Shown piece by piece: positions 42,870-52,176 of a stretch of 64,000 nucleotides of DNA. A program made the position numbers and the translations under genes. The stretch comes from Hyphomicrobiales bacterium (GTDB lineage: Bacteria > Pseudomonadota > Alphaproteobacteria > Rhizobiales > Beijerinckiaceae), in contig JAGXAM010000002.1 in the NCBI GenBank assembly GCA_019075905.1, forward strand, positions 124,001 through 188,000, in the 5' to 3' direction. The notes below the pieces were generated by a model. The model searched no databases. It was not told where the DNA came from and saw only the letters and a list, made by a program, of their open reading frames with translations. Position 1 is the first letter of the stretch; each line of letters opens with the position of its first letter.

Positions 42870-44942
42870 ATGCACGTGACCCCCGAGGCAAGTGAGGCAA
42901 AATCGTCCGCCTTGGCGGCAGGATCGGACGAAGGGCTCGATCTCGTCGACATGGCGCGGGTTCTGCGTGCCCGCGCCCGCACAATCCTTGCCAGCGTGCT
43001 GGCCACCACGGCCCTCGGGCTGGCGGTCATCGCCATGACCCCGACCACCTACAGGGCGACGACATCGCTGCTGATCGACCCGACCATCCGCGCCCCCCTC
43101 GGCGCCGAGCCAGGTGTGGTGGCGCAGGGCGGGCCTGATACGACGCTAATCAACAGTCAGGTGCGCATTCTGACCTCGACATCGGTGCTGGCCCGTGTCG
43201 TCAAAAGCCAGCACCTCGCCGATGACCCGGCATTCAACGCCCCGACCGGCCTGTTCGGCCGCCTGAAAGCCATGATATCGAGATCAACGGCCGCGCCCGG
43301 CAAGGCCGGGAGAACCACGGCACTGGCTGGCGCCCTCGCCAAGGATATTGCTGTCGGCCATCAGGACCAGAGCAATGTCATCGACATCAGCGTCGCTGCA
43401 CGCAGCCCCGACGGGGCAGCGAATCTGGCCAATGCACTGGTTGCCGCCTATTTTGCTGACCAGCAGCAAGCCCGTGACGCCCGCGCGGCCGCCGATGCCG
43501 TCGCCATGGACACCCGCATTCGCCGCCTGCGCCAGCAATTTCTCCAGTCCGATGCGGCCTATGAGGCCTGGCGGGCGAGCCACCAGCTTTATGACGCCGA
43601 CGGCAAGCCGCTGGGCGAGGTTGATTTGGGCAATGCTGCCAAAATCCTCAGCGATGCCCGCGCCAAAACTGCGGCCGCCAAGGCCAGGTTCCAGCAGGTT
43701 GAGGCCGTCGTCGCCTCCGGGCGCGGCGTGAGCACCCTGAGTGCTGCGCTGAAATCGCCCCTGGTTGACAAATTGCGCAGCCAATATGCGGATGTGGCGC
43801 GCCAGGAGGCGATGTACCGGGCGACATTGGGGCCGCGCAATCCCGCCTATATCCAGTCGCAAAGCCAGCTGCGCACCATTTCCGGCCTGATCAGCAACGA
43901 GCTGAAGCGCATCGCCGCCAATGCCGCCAGCCAATATCAGGAAGCACAAGCCAGCGAGGCCGCCGCCAAAGCCCAGGTTGCGGCCCTCAAAGCCGACAGC
44001 GCCAAATCTTCGGCCAATTCGGTGCAGGCGCTGCAGCTCAAGAATGACGTCGATGCGCGCCGCGCCGTCTATCAGCGCTTCCTGCGCGCCCGCGATTCAG
44101 TGGCCGACGCGCCGGTTCAGGGCCAGCTCGCGCGTGTTATCAGCCCGGCGACGCCGCCGCTTTACCCCGCAGCACCGGCCAAAAAGCTGATTCTCGGTCT
44201 GGCAATAGTCATAGGCCTGTTTCTTGGCGCTGCCTTGGCCTTGCTCGGGCACATGCTGGCCACCAGCACCCGCCCCGAGGCGGAACGGCCAGCTCCCGCG
44301 CCCGGCGACGCAGATGCACCCGCAGCGCACCCGTCCAAAGCGAGCCTGCAGGAGCGCAGCCTGGCACAGATGCTGGATGACATTCTCGTCGAGCAAGCGG
44401 CATCCGAACCGTCTTCCCGCCCCTTGTCGCTAATGGTGGCGGCGCTGTCGCCGGAGGCGGCGCAAAGTCTCGCGGCGCTGGAGCTTGCCGAGGCCGGCGC
44501 CGCCCGCGGCCTGCGCGTGCTGGTCATCGAGGCAGACAGGGCGACATCGGCCTATACGGCAAGATTGAGCCGGGCCAGCGGCGCGCCGCTGGTGCTGGCC
44601 GGCCGAAAGCGCCCTTGCTATGCACTCAAATCAACACCTCTGGTGCGGATCGTGCCGATGCTGCGCGCGGAAAGCGCCGCACTGGCGGCCATGAACCAGC
44701 GACAGGCAACCATCGATGGCTTCGGCGGCAATTTCGATCTTGTCATTTTCGAAACCGGACAACTTGCCAGAGACGACCGTCACGCCGATCTTGCCGCCCA
44801 TATCGACCGGGTGATTTTCATCGCCGCCCCGGATCAGGGCGGCCCGGCCAATGTATCACGGGCCCTGCGCCATCTCGATGTTTCGCCCGACCGGCTGGGT
44901 GGCATATGGACCATTGATCCAGCCGAGAAGCTGGCGGCATGA
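42870..44942 (+). CDS. Wzc/GumC-like polysaccharide co-polymerase with degenerate kinase domain
   Basis: Inner-membrane chain-length/export protein. Seen: Wzz domain with first helix (ILASVLATTALGLAVIAM) near residue 45, a long coiled-coil periplasmic region, GNVRVISPATPPLYPAAP-type proline segment and second helix (LILGLAIVIGLFLGAALALL) near 440, then a cytoplasmic nucleotide-binding-like domain from about 515. In that domain the P-loop is lost: the usual GEGKS/T region reads ALSPEAAQSLA, while later strands (VLVIEAD, FDLVIFETG) remain. There is no C-terminal tyrosine cluster. So it looks like a BY-kinase relative without ATPase or kinase activity. GGAAAAGAG precedes the ATG. First gene of the second polysaccharide operon. 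Confidence 0.88.
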   Translation: MHVTPEASEAKSSALAAGSDEGLDLVDMARVLRARARTILASVLATTALGLAVIAMTPTTYRATTSLLIDPTIRAPLGAEPGVVAQGGPDTTLINSQVRILTSTSVLARVVKSQHLADDPAFNAPTGLFGRLKAMISRSTAAPGKAGRTTALAGALAKDIAVGHQDQSNVIDISVAARSPDGAANLANALVAAYFADQQQARDARAAADAVAMDTRIRRLRQQFLQSDAAYEAWRASHQLYDADGKPLGEVDLGNAAKILSDARAKTAAAKARFQQVEAVVASGRGVSTLSAALKSPLVDKLRSQYADVARQEAMYRATLGPRNPAYIQSQSQLRTISGLISNELKRIAANAASQYQEAQASEAAAKAQVAALKADSAKSSANSVQALQLKNDVDARRAVYQRFLRARDSVADAPVQGQLARVISPATPPLYPAAPAKKLILGLAIVIGLFLGAALALLGHMLATSTRPEAERPAPAPGDADAPAAHPSKASLQERSLAQMLDDILVEQAASEPSSRPLSLMVAALSPEAAQSLAALELAEAGAARGLRVLVIEADRATSAYTARLSRASGAPLVLAGRKRPCYALKSTPLVRIVPMLRAESAALAAMNQRQATIDGFGGNFDLVIFETGQLARDDRHADLAAHIDRVIFIAAPDQGGPANVSRALRHLDVSPDRLGGIWTIDPAEKLAA

Positions 44943-46276
44943 GCATGGACGCCTTTCCGGTCAGGCTCTCCTCGCCATTTTCAACGCCGGGCCCGCGCGG
45001 CCGCCTGCGCCTGCCATCCCTGCCGCGAGACGACGCCGCCACCACAATCGTCAATACCCTGGTGTTCATCGGCATGTTGTTGCTGCTCGGCGTGTCCGCC
45101 ATGGCGCTTGATGCCCTCGGTCTGCATTACGAGCGCCCCGGCGGGTCGCTGCTCGGCAAAATCCACCCCGCGACCTACGTCATCCTGCTCGCCCTGCTGG
45201 TGCGGCTGGCTGCAAGCCCGGCCCCCTGGCGGCACCTCAACGCCATCATCGCCCGCCAGAACGGCACCTTCTGGTTTTGCCTCACCGGCGGCCTGCTGCT
45301 GGCGCAGATCGTGCTCGTGCAACACCTGCCCTTCAGCCCGGTGATCGACACGTTTCTGCTGCCGGTCGTGCTCAGCATTCTCTTGCTGGATGCCGATCCC
45401 GACCACTTGCGGCGTCTGGCGCCGCTGCTGCATGTCATGTTTGCTGCCAACGCCCTGCTGGCCCTGTTTGAAAATATCACCGGCCATCGCCTGACGCCCT
45501 ATGTGGCCGGCTCATATGTCGTCACCAATGACTGGCGCGCCACCGCGCTCTTCGGCCATCCGCTGGTCAATGGCATGCTGACCGGCACCTATATCATCAT
45601 CATGAGCTTTGGCGGGCTTGGCGCCATGAAGCCGATGCTGCGGCCCTTCGCCATGGCCTTGCAGATGGCTGCGTTGGTCGCCTTTGGCGCGCGCGCCGCA
45701 ACCACCCTTCTGCTGCCCTTCCTGCTGATCGCGGCCTGGGGCGGCGGACGCTCGCTGTTGCGGGGCCGCCGCTTTCCCGCCAGCGTCTGGCTGGCGACGC
45801 TGTTGCTGGCCCTCCTCGCGGCGGCAGCCATCGGCCTCGTCGGCTACCTCGGTTATTTCGACCGGTTTGCTGAACGCTTCGTTAATGACAATGGCAGCGC
45901 CAGCGCCCGCCTGTCGCTGTTCCACATCATGGCCGCGGTGCCCTGGTCGCAGCTCTGGCTGGGGCCCGACCAGCGCATTGTCACGGCGCTGGAAGTGCTT
46001 GATGGCAGCCGCTATGGTCTCGAAAGTCTGTGGATTTCATTCTTTCTGACCTATGGCATTCTTGTGAGCCTGGTTTTTTTCGCCGGTCTGGCGGCATTTT
46101 GTCTTGATATCATCCACCATGCCAGCAAGGCGAGCTGGATGGTATTTATCTATTTTTTCCTCGTTGCCACCACCTCGGTCAGCCTCTCGGCCAAGACCAC
46201 CGAATTTGCCCTTGTCGTGGCAATGGTGCTGGTATTTCAAAGGCCGCGTTACCAAGCATCAACTTCATTGGCGTAG
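44939..46276 (+). CDS. Polysaccharide polymerase-like membrane protein (Wzy/VpsF-like)
   Basis: Predicted inner-membrane polymerase joining repeat units. Seen: about ten hydrophobic helices across 445 residues, a periplasmic-loop region with YVVTNDWRATALFGHPLVNGMLTG near 190, arginine in FGARAATT near 245, and SARLSLFHIM near 320, the pattern of Wzy/O-antigen-ligase-type enzymes. Start ATG overlaps the previous stop (ATGA). Polymerase assignment rests on topology and context. Confidence 0.75.
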   Translation: MSMDAFPVRLSSPFSTPGPRGRLRLPSLPRDDAATTIVNTLVFIGMLLLLGVSAMALDALGLHYERPGGSLLGKIHPATYVILLALLVRLAASPAPWRHLNAIIARQNGTFWFCLTGGLLLAQIVLVQHLPFSPVIDTFLLPVVLSILLLDADPDHLRRLAPLLHVMFAANALLALFENITGHRLTPYVAGSYVVTNDWRATALFGHPLVNGMLTGTYIIIMSFGGLGAMKPMLRPFAMALQMAALVAFGARAATTLLLPFLLIAAWGGGRSLLRGRRFPASVWLATLLLALLAAAAIGLVGYLGYFDRFAERFVNDNGSASARLSLFHIMAAVPWSQLWLGPDQRIVTALEVLDGSRYGLESLWISFFLTYGILVSLVFFAGLAAFCLDIIHHASKASWMVFIYFFLVATTSVSLSAKTTEFALVVAMVLVFQRPRYQASTSLA

Positions 46277-46312
46277 CACAGGGGCGACCGACGAGCAGCG
46301 TCAGGATGCCAT

Positions 46313-47386
46313 GTGACCGCGCGAAGTGCCATTTACATCGATCACACGCATTGCGGGCGCCATGTCACGGGGCTCGAACGCATCACGCTTGAGCTGTTCT
46401 CGCCGCAGGCTTTGGCACCTTTGGAGGTGCAGGCCGTCACCGCCAGCACGCGCCTTGGCATGATGGCCCGCCAGAACCTCGATCTGCCGGCGCGCCTTGC
46501 CCTGAACCCGTCAGCCTTGCTGATCTGCCCGGGCTTTCCGCCCGCGCCGCTCGCCAGCCTGTTCGGCGCGCGGGTCTTGCCCTATATCCATGACCTGTTC
46601 CTGCTGACCCGCCCGCAGGATCTCAATATCCGCGCCAGGCTGGCGATGCGGCCGCCATTCGCGCTCGCCGTGCGCCATTTGCCGCGGTTTCTGGTCAATT
46701 CCGAGACCACCGCCGGGGCGCTGCGCGGTTTCTGCCGGCCGGACGCCGCAATTCACCTCTATCGCCCGCAGGTGCGCGACGTCTTTGACCTCGCCGGGGC
46801 GCCGCGCCCGCCTCGTTCAGGCGGCGGATTGCGGCTGATCGCGCTCGGCACGCTGGAACCACGCAAGAATCTCGATGCCGCTGTCGCCATCCTCGCCGCC
46901 CTGCACCGGCAGGGACATGCGGACGCCTGTCTGGACATTGTCGGACGGCCCGGCTGGGGCGTCGATATGGCGGCCCTCGCCAGCGTTCCGGGCGTCACCC
47001 TGCACGGCTATCAGCCCTTGCAGCGGGTGCGCGAACTGATCGGCGACGCCGATGCCTTGATCTCGACCGCCCACGACGAGGGTCTAGGCCTGCCGTTGCT
47101 GGAAGCCCAATATGCCGGGCTGCAGGTGATCGCGCCCGACAAGCCGGTATTTCGTGAGGTTTTGGCGACAAGCGGCCTGTTCATCGATCCGGCCGCCAGC
47201 GATATCGCCGCCGCCGCCATAGCCCGCGGCCTTGCTGCCCCGCCCGCCGAACGTGCCGCTGCCGCCAGCGCCAACCTGCAACGCTGGAGCCATCAGGCCG
47301 CCGCCGACAGCGCTGCGGTCATCGCCCTCATCGCCCGCCTCACCGGCCAGACCGCCATGACCAGCGCCAGGGTCGCGCCATGCTGA
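46313..47386 (+). CDS. Glycosyltransferase, GT4 family
   Basis: GT-B glycosyltransferase of the EPS operon. Seen: YIDHTHCGRHVTGLERITLEL near the N-terminus, VLPYIHDLFLLTRP, VNSETT, linker ALGTLEPRKNLDAAVAIL near 180, and E-x7-E block STAHDEGLGLPLLEAQYAG near 260. 357 residues. GTG start at 46313 with AGGA 6 bases before it. Overlaps the flippase gene by 7 bp. Resembles the GT4 at 5077 in layout. Confidence 0.87.
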   Translation: MTARSAIYIDHTHCGRHVTGLERITLELFSPQALAPLEVQAVTASTRLGMMARQNLDLPARLALNPSALLICPGFPPAPLASLFGARVLPYIHDLFLLTRPQDLNIRARLAMRPPFALAVRHLPRFLVNSETTAGALRGFCRPDAAIHLYRPQVRDVFDLAGAPRPPRSGGGLRLIALGTLEPRKNLDAAVAILAALHRQGHADACLDIVGRPGWGVDMAALASVPGVTLHGYQPLQRVRELIGDADALISTAHDEGLGLPLLEAQYAGLQVIAPDKPVFREVLATSGLFIDPAASDIAAAAIARGLAAPPAERAAAASANLQRWSHQAAADSAAVIALIARLTGQTAMTSARVAPC

Positions 47387-48843
47387 TCCGCCAGACCTTG
47401 CGCTATCTGCCGGCGCAGATCATCGGCCCGCTCAGCCTGTTTATCGCTGCCGTCGTCTGGACGCACTGGCTGTCGCCGCGCGACTATGGCATCTTCACCT
47501 TCATCGTCGCCGGTCAGGATTTCGCCTTTCTGGTGGCGCTGAGCTGGTGGTCGCAATATATGATGCGCCACCTTGGCGAGCTGAAGGACGAGGCCGCCCG
47601 GCAAGCCTATCAGGCGACCGAAAATGCCGTATTGCTGCTCTCCGCACTGATCCAGGGCATCATCGCGCTGCTGGCCCTGCATCTCTTGCACCTGCCGCTG
47701 TCGCCAGCCTTGGTGATCATTGCCATCGCCTATTATCTCACCCGCAACATCACCCACCATCTCACCGATCGCGCCCGCAATATCGGCTCGGCCAAGGCCT
47801 ATACTTTCGGGCAATCGGTAGCGCCCGTCGCCGGATTTCTGATGGCGCTGGCGCTGGTGGCGGGCGTGGCCGCAACCCCGCTGGCAGCGCTCACCGGCTT
47901 CACGCTGGCGCAGGCCTTGGGGATCATCGGCCTGTGGTGGATGCTCGATCTGCCGCTGGCGCGCCCGGCGCTCGACAGGAACCTGCTGCTCAAGGCCGCG
48001 CTTTACGGATTGCCGCTGGTGCCGGCCGGTGCCCTCGGCTGGCTCGGCATCAACGCCATCCGTCTGGTGGTGGAGCATGCGCGCGGCACTGCCGCCGTCG
48101 GCCTGATTGCCGTCGGCTGGGGGCTCGGCCAGCGCGTCGCCTCCATTGTCGCCATGCTGGTGACCGCCGCCGCCTATCCGCTGGCGGTGTCGCGGCTGCA
48201 ACAGGGCGGGCGCCGCGACGGTCTCGAACAGACGGCGCGCAACGGCCTGCTGCTCATCGGCCTGGTGTTTCCTGCGATGGCCGGCATCATCATGCTGGAC
48301 CACGAACTGGTCGCCTTGCTGATTGCCCCGCCCTACCAGCCCATGACCCTTGCCATCCTGCCGATGGCAGCTCTGGCCGGCGGCATCACCAACATCCGTA
48401 TTCACGTCGCCAACCAGGCCTATTTGCTGTGCCAGCGCACCGATGTGGTGGTGATGGTCAATGCCCTGGAAGCGGCACTGGCGTTGCTGTTCTGCGCCAT
48501 CGGCCTCAGCTGGGGTGGCCTGCAGGCGGCGGTGGCGGGCTGCGCCCTCAGCGCCTTCGTCACGCTCGCCATCGGCTTTGCCATCAGCCAGGAGCGCTTC
48601 GGCCTGTTCATGGACTGGAGCGCCATTGGCCGCTTTGGGCTGGCGACAGCCTTCATGGCCCTGCTGCTGACTCCGGCGCTGTGGGCCAGCGTTCCCGGCG
48701 GCAATGCCCTGCATCTCATGGGCAAAATTCTTGTCGGCATGCTCGCTTACGGATTGGCCAGCGCCGCCCTGTTTCCAGCCGAGCGCCGCCTTGCCGCTGG
48801 CGAAATACGCGCCCTGCTGCACCTCAAGCCGCAGCCGCGCTGA
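47380..48843 (+). CDS. Wzx-like oligosaccharide flippase
   Basis: Polytopic membrane protein of the MOP exporter superfamily, expected to flip the lipid-linked repeat unit. Seen: 487 residues with about 14 helices, N-terminal RYLPAQIIGPLSLFIAAVVWTHWLSPRDYGIFTF and a central LPLVPAGALGWLGINAIRLVVEHARG typical of Wzx/RfbX. Lies between two glycosyltransferase genes of the same operon. Confidence 0.87.
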   Translation: MLIRQTLRYLPAQIIGPLSLFIAAVVWTHWLSPRDYGIFTFIVAGQDFAFLVALSWWSQYMMRHLGELKDEAARQAYQATENAVLLLSALIQGIIALLALHLLHLPLSPALVIIAIAYYLTRNITHHLTDRARNIGSAKAYTFGQSVAPVAGFLMALALVAGVAATPLAALTGFTLAQALGIIGLWWMLDLPLARPALDRNLLLKAALYGLPLVPAGALGWLGINAIRLVVEHARGTAAVGLIAVGWGLGQRVASIVAMLVTAAAYPLAVSRLQQGGRRDGLEQTARNGLLLIGLVFPAMAGIIMLDHELVALLIAPPYQPMTLAILPMAALAGGITNIRIHVANQAYLLCQRTDVVVMVNALEAALALLFCAIGLSWGGLQAAVAGCALSAFVTLAIGFAISQERFGLFMDWSAIGRFGLATAFMALLLTPALWASVPGGNALHLMGKILVGMLAYGLASAALFPAERRLAAGEIRALLHLKPQPR

Positions 48844-48934
48844 TGCCGGCCAGCATTAAGGTTAGCACCACGATCAACGTGCATGCGGGCACGAAATTTG
48901 TCATGATCAATCCCAGCACCTTGAGTATGCCTGA

Positions 48935-49711
48935 ATGATCCCCGCAATATCCTCCCTCGCCACCATTGACGGCCAGCCGGTCAATATTGCCAGCATGGCG
49001 GATCTTGTAGCCGGCATGCGCCGCTTCATTGACGCCCGGCAGGGCTTCTGCCTTTTCACTCTCAATCTTGACCATCTGGTCAAGCGCCGCGACCATGCCG
49101 CCTTCCGCGAAGCCTACGCCCGGGCCACGCTTGTCACCGCCGATGGCGCGCCGATCGTCCGGCTGGCCCGGCGCCAAGGCGCGCGTCTGCAACGCACCAC
49201 CGGCGCGGACCTCATTCATCCGCTCTGCGCCCTTGCCGTCGAAACCCGGACACCGCTGTATTTCTTCGGCTCGACCACAGCGCAGTTTGCCGCCGCCGCC
49301 ACAGCGCTGACCGCGGCCCACCCCGGCCTCGTCATCGCCGGTTATGAATCTCCGCCCTTCGGCTTTGACCCGCAAGCGCCGGACGCCGATGCAGCCGGGG
49401 ACAGGATGGCTAAAGCCGGCACCGGCCTGTGCCTGATCGCCCTTGGCGCCCCCAGGCAGGAATTGCTCGCCGACCGCTGGCTGAAGGCCCATGGCGACAT
49501 CGGCTATTGCTGCATCGGTGCGGCGCTGGATTTCATCGCTGGCGGCCAGAAACGTGCGCCCATGGCCTTGCAGCGCCTTGGCCTCGAATGGCTGTGGCGA
49601 CTGGCGCAGCAGCCGCGCCGCCTCGCCCTGCGCTATGGCCGCTGCGCCCTGCTGCTGGCACGCATCGAGGTGGCGACGCGCCTTGCGCCCAAGCCGCGTG
49701 TGTCGGCGTGA
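48935..49711 (+). CDS. WecG/TagA/CpsF-family glycosyltransferase (GT26)
   Basis: Membrane-associated glycosyltransferase, usually adding the second sugar to an undecaprenyl-linked primer. Seen: DLVAGMRRFIDARQGFCLFTLNLDHLVKRR, VTADGAPIVRLAR near residue 70, RTTGADLIHPLC, YFFGSTT, CLIALGAPRQELLADRW near 165, and GALDFIAGGQKRAPMALQRLGLEWLWRL in outline near the end. 258 residues, normal. It begins 91 bp after the flippase. Confidence 0.92.
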   Translation: MIPAISSLATIDGQPVNIASMADLVAGMRRFIDARQGFCLFTLNLDHLVKRRDHAAFREAYARATLVTADGAPIVRLARRQGARLQRTTGADLIHPLCALAVETRTPLYFFGSTTAQFAAAATALTAAHPGLVIAGYESPPFGFDPQAPDADAAGDRMAKAGTGLCLIALGAPRQELLADRWLKAHGDIGYCCIGAALDFIAGGQKRAPMALQRLGLEWLWRLAQQPRRLALRYGRCALLLARIEVATRLAPKPRVSA

Positions 49712-50955
49712 AAAGGCCCTTCACCGTCTGCCTGATGCATCCCATGGACCCGCGCGGGCGCAAGCTCGGCGGCATCGAGACCCATGTGCGCCTGATTCTG
49801 GCGCATCACCCCGCAGATTTCCGCATTATTTTCGTGGGCGTCGACGAAATCGGCGATCTTGTCCCTGGCCAACTACAACAAGTCGATTACGCCGGGCGGC
49901 AGATCGATTTCCTGCCGGTCGCCCGCATTGGCAGCGACGCTATCAATCTGGCGGGAAAATCGCTGCTGGGCTCCACCACCTTCCGCTTTGCCACCGGCGC
50001 GCTGCGCCATAGTCTGGCCCTTCGTCGCGCTCTTGCCGGAACAGGCGCCACCGCCGATTTGCAGCGCTTTGAATTTTCCCTCATCGCTGGCCTGCTGGGG
50101 CTCAAAACCGTGCAGATGGTGCATGGCGAGGGCCGCAAAGACCAGAAAATGGATAGTCTCATCCGCAAATTATGGTTTTTGCACCGTTTCAATGAAACCA
50201 TCGCCCTCAGCCGCGCCAGCGCGATTTTTTGCGTCAATGCCACCATCATCGAGCGCTTGAAGGTGATTTTGCCGAGGGCCGCAAAAAAAGCAGCGGTCAT
50301 GAGCGTTTCGGTCGAAACCGACCGTTTCGTCGCCAGCGCCTTTGCCGACCCGCAGGGCCCTTATCGTCTGGTCTTTGCCGGCCGTCTCGATGAATTCAAG
50401 GACCCACCGCTGATGTTCAAGGTTGTGGCGGCGCTGCATGCCCGCCTCAACGGCGCGCTTGAGTTCCATTATGCTGGCACCACCGACCCGGCCCGCTACC
50501 CGGAATTTGCCGCCATTGCAGCCTTCACCACCCGCCACGGCTTTCTCGATGCGCCCGCCCTGGCGGCCTTGTACCATCGCTGCCATGCTGGGATTCTGAC
50601 CTCATTTTTCGAGGGTATGCCCTGTTATTTGCTTGAACTTCTGGCTGCGGGACGGCCCTTCGCTGCCATCCGCCTGCCGCAATATGATCCGTTGATCGTC
50701 GCCGGGATCAGCGGCACGCTGGTCGAACGCAATGCTGCCGAAGCTGCAACCGTAGCCGCTCTGTGCGCGGCTTTCGTCGATCTGCGTCAGGCCATGCAGG
50801 ACGGCGGGCTGGCACCGGACGCCATTCACGCGCTGGTCGAACCCTATTCGGTGACAAGGCAGATGGGCCGCCTGTTCGAGCGCCATCGCGCCCTGCAACG
50901 GCCCGCATCGCGCGACGCCAGGCTGGTTTCGGACCAGGGCGCTTTGTCCCGCTAG
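49708..50955 (+). CDS. Glycosyltransferase, GT4-like
   Basis: 415-residue GT-B protein. Seen: N-terminal GGIETHVRLILAHH, MVHGEGRKDQKMDSLIRK near 135, linker LVFAGRLDEFKDPPLMFKVV near 220, and GILTSFFEGMPCYLLELLAAGRP near 295 carrying the E-x7-E-like motif. Start is GTG at 49708 overlapping the previous stop (GTGA), so the longer frame beginning inside the wecG-like gene is rejected. Last rightward gene before a convergent glycosyltransferase. Confidence 0.85.
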   Translation: MKRPFTVCLMHPMDPRGRKLGGIETHVRLILAHHPADFRIIFVGVDEIGDLVPGQLQQVDYAGRQIDFLPVARIGSDAINLAGKSLLGSTTFRFATGALRHSLALRRALAGTGATADLQRFEFSLIAGLLGLKTVQMVHGEGRKDQKMDSLIRKLWFLHRFNETIALSRASAIFCVNATIIERLKVILPRAAKKAAVMSVSVETDRFVASAFADPQGPYRLVFAGRLDEFKDPPLMFKVVAALHARLNGALEFHYAGTTDPARYPEFAAIAAFTTRHGFLDAPALAALYHRCHAGILTSFFEGMPCYLLELLAAGRPFAAIRLPQYDPLIVAGISGTLVERNAAEAATVAALCAAFVDLRQAMQDGGLAPDAIHALVEPYSVTRQMGRLFERHRALQRPASRDARLVSDQGALSR

Positions 50956-50960
50956 TGACG

Positions 50961-52052
50961 TCAACCCACCCCGGCCGCAGCCATGACCTCGCGAATGAGC
51001 TTCTCATAGGCGCCAAGCGCTGGCTCCAGCCCGAAGTCGCGCGCCCGCGCCCGGCGCCTGTCGGCTTCAGCCGGTGACGGCTGAAAATTTGCCAGCGCCC
51101 TCGCCATGGCGGCCTCATCGCCGCGGGGCACGATGGTGCCAAACCGCCCGAAATCCAGAATTTCACATGGCCCGTCGCAATCCGTGGCGATCACCGGCAA
51201 CCCGCAGGCCAGCGCCTCGACCACGACCAGCCCGAAGGATTCCTGGTCGGAATTCAGCACAAAGCCATCAGCGCGGGCAAATTCGGCGCCGACATCTGCC
51301 GCATAGCCGGGCAAATCCACCCGGTCAGCGACCTTGAGGCGCCGCGCCTCGGCCAAGATCGCCGCGCGCTCGCTGCCCTCGCCAAGAATACGCAATCTGG
51401 CACCAGAAGGTGCGCCGGCCGCAAAGGCCCGCACCAGCCCGGTAAAATTCTTGGCACCATTCAGCCGCCCGCAGGCAATGAACAATGGCGCTCCGGCATA
51501 CGGCTGCGGCAGAATTGCCGGAGCCCAGGAGGCTGTCAGCGCCGCCGGATTATAAATACGCAAGGTCCGGGCCACATCAGCGCGCCATACCTTCCGCAGA
51601 TAATTCAGCAAGCCATCGGAAACGCAGATGGTGCGAGCGCAGAGCCGCGTCAGCAGCGGCGTCAGGCGATAGGAAATTTGGCTGAGGCGCTGCGGTTCAT
51701 TGACACTATAGCCATGATAGCTGAGCACACAGTGCGAAAGGGCCGATGCCATAAGGCCGGCCATGGCCAGTTTCAGATTGGCGACGCAAAGCGCCGACAA
51801 GGTCACATCCGGCTTATGCTGGCGCAGCAGCCTGGCCAGTTCGAGCACGGCATGTCCATGTCCACTTGCCAACACCCGATATTTCACCGCAGGATGCAGG
51901 AAGTCACGATTTTCCGTGGCATCATGGTCGACCACAAACAGCACATCATGCCCGCGCGCCGCAAAGCCCGAGGCGAGCAAGGCCCAGACCCGCTCCGCAC
52001 CGCCCCCGGCGAGCGCATGTGTGTAAAAGATCAAACGTAAAGGCTGATTCAT
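50961..52052 (-). CDS. Glycosyltransferase, GT4 family
   Basis: GT-B glycosyltransferase, 363 residues from ATG 52052. Seen: LIFYTHALAGGGAERVWALLASG at the N-terminus, CVSDGLLNYL near 150, FIACGRLNGAKNFTGLVRAF near 195, and FVLNSDQESFGLVVVEALACGLPVIATDCDGPCEIL near 265 in outline with E-x7-E. It runs opposite to the rest of the EPS cluster, converging on the previous gene with a 5-bp gap. A longer frame to 52145 lacks support. Confidence 0.88.
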   Translation of the reverse strand: MNQPLRLIFYTHALAGGGAERVWALLASGFAARGHDVLFVVDHDATENRDFLHPAVKYRVLASGHGHAVLELARLLRQHKPDVTLSALCVANLKLAMAGLMASALSHCVLSYHGYSVNEPQRLSQISYRLTPLLTRLCARTICVSDGLLNYLRKVWRADVARTLRIYNPAALTASWAPAILPQPYAGAPLFIACGRLNGAKNFTGLVRAFAAGAPSGARLRILGEGSERAAILAEARRLKVADRVDLPGYAADVGAEFARADGFVLNSDQESFGLVVVEALACGLPVIATDCDGPCEILDFGRFGTIVPRGDEAAMARALANFQPSPAEADRRRARARDFGLEPALGAYEKLIREVMAAAGVG

Positions 52053-52176
52053 CGGCTTGACGGAAATTCCACCCTGGCACGAGCCTTTTACCATTCTCAG
52101 GCAAGGTTCAGCACACAAATGCTCAACACAGTGAACAAGGCGCACCTATGAAAGGCCCCAAGCAACGAGCTTGCCG

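Noticed and set aside
47293-48822. 509-codon leftward frame opposite the flippase
   Set aside because: Low-complexity Gln/His/Gly-rich antisense translation of a membrane-protein gene.
48824-48935. Tiny signal-peptide-like frame (leftward from 48905) or 31-codon rightward frame from 48843 between flippase and wecG-like genes
   Set aside because: Too short, no ribosome site, and no conserved pattern; treated as spacer.
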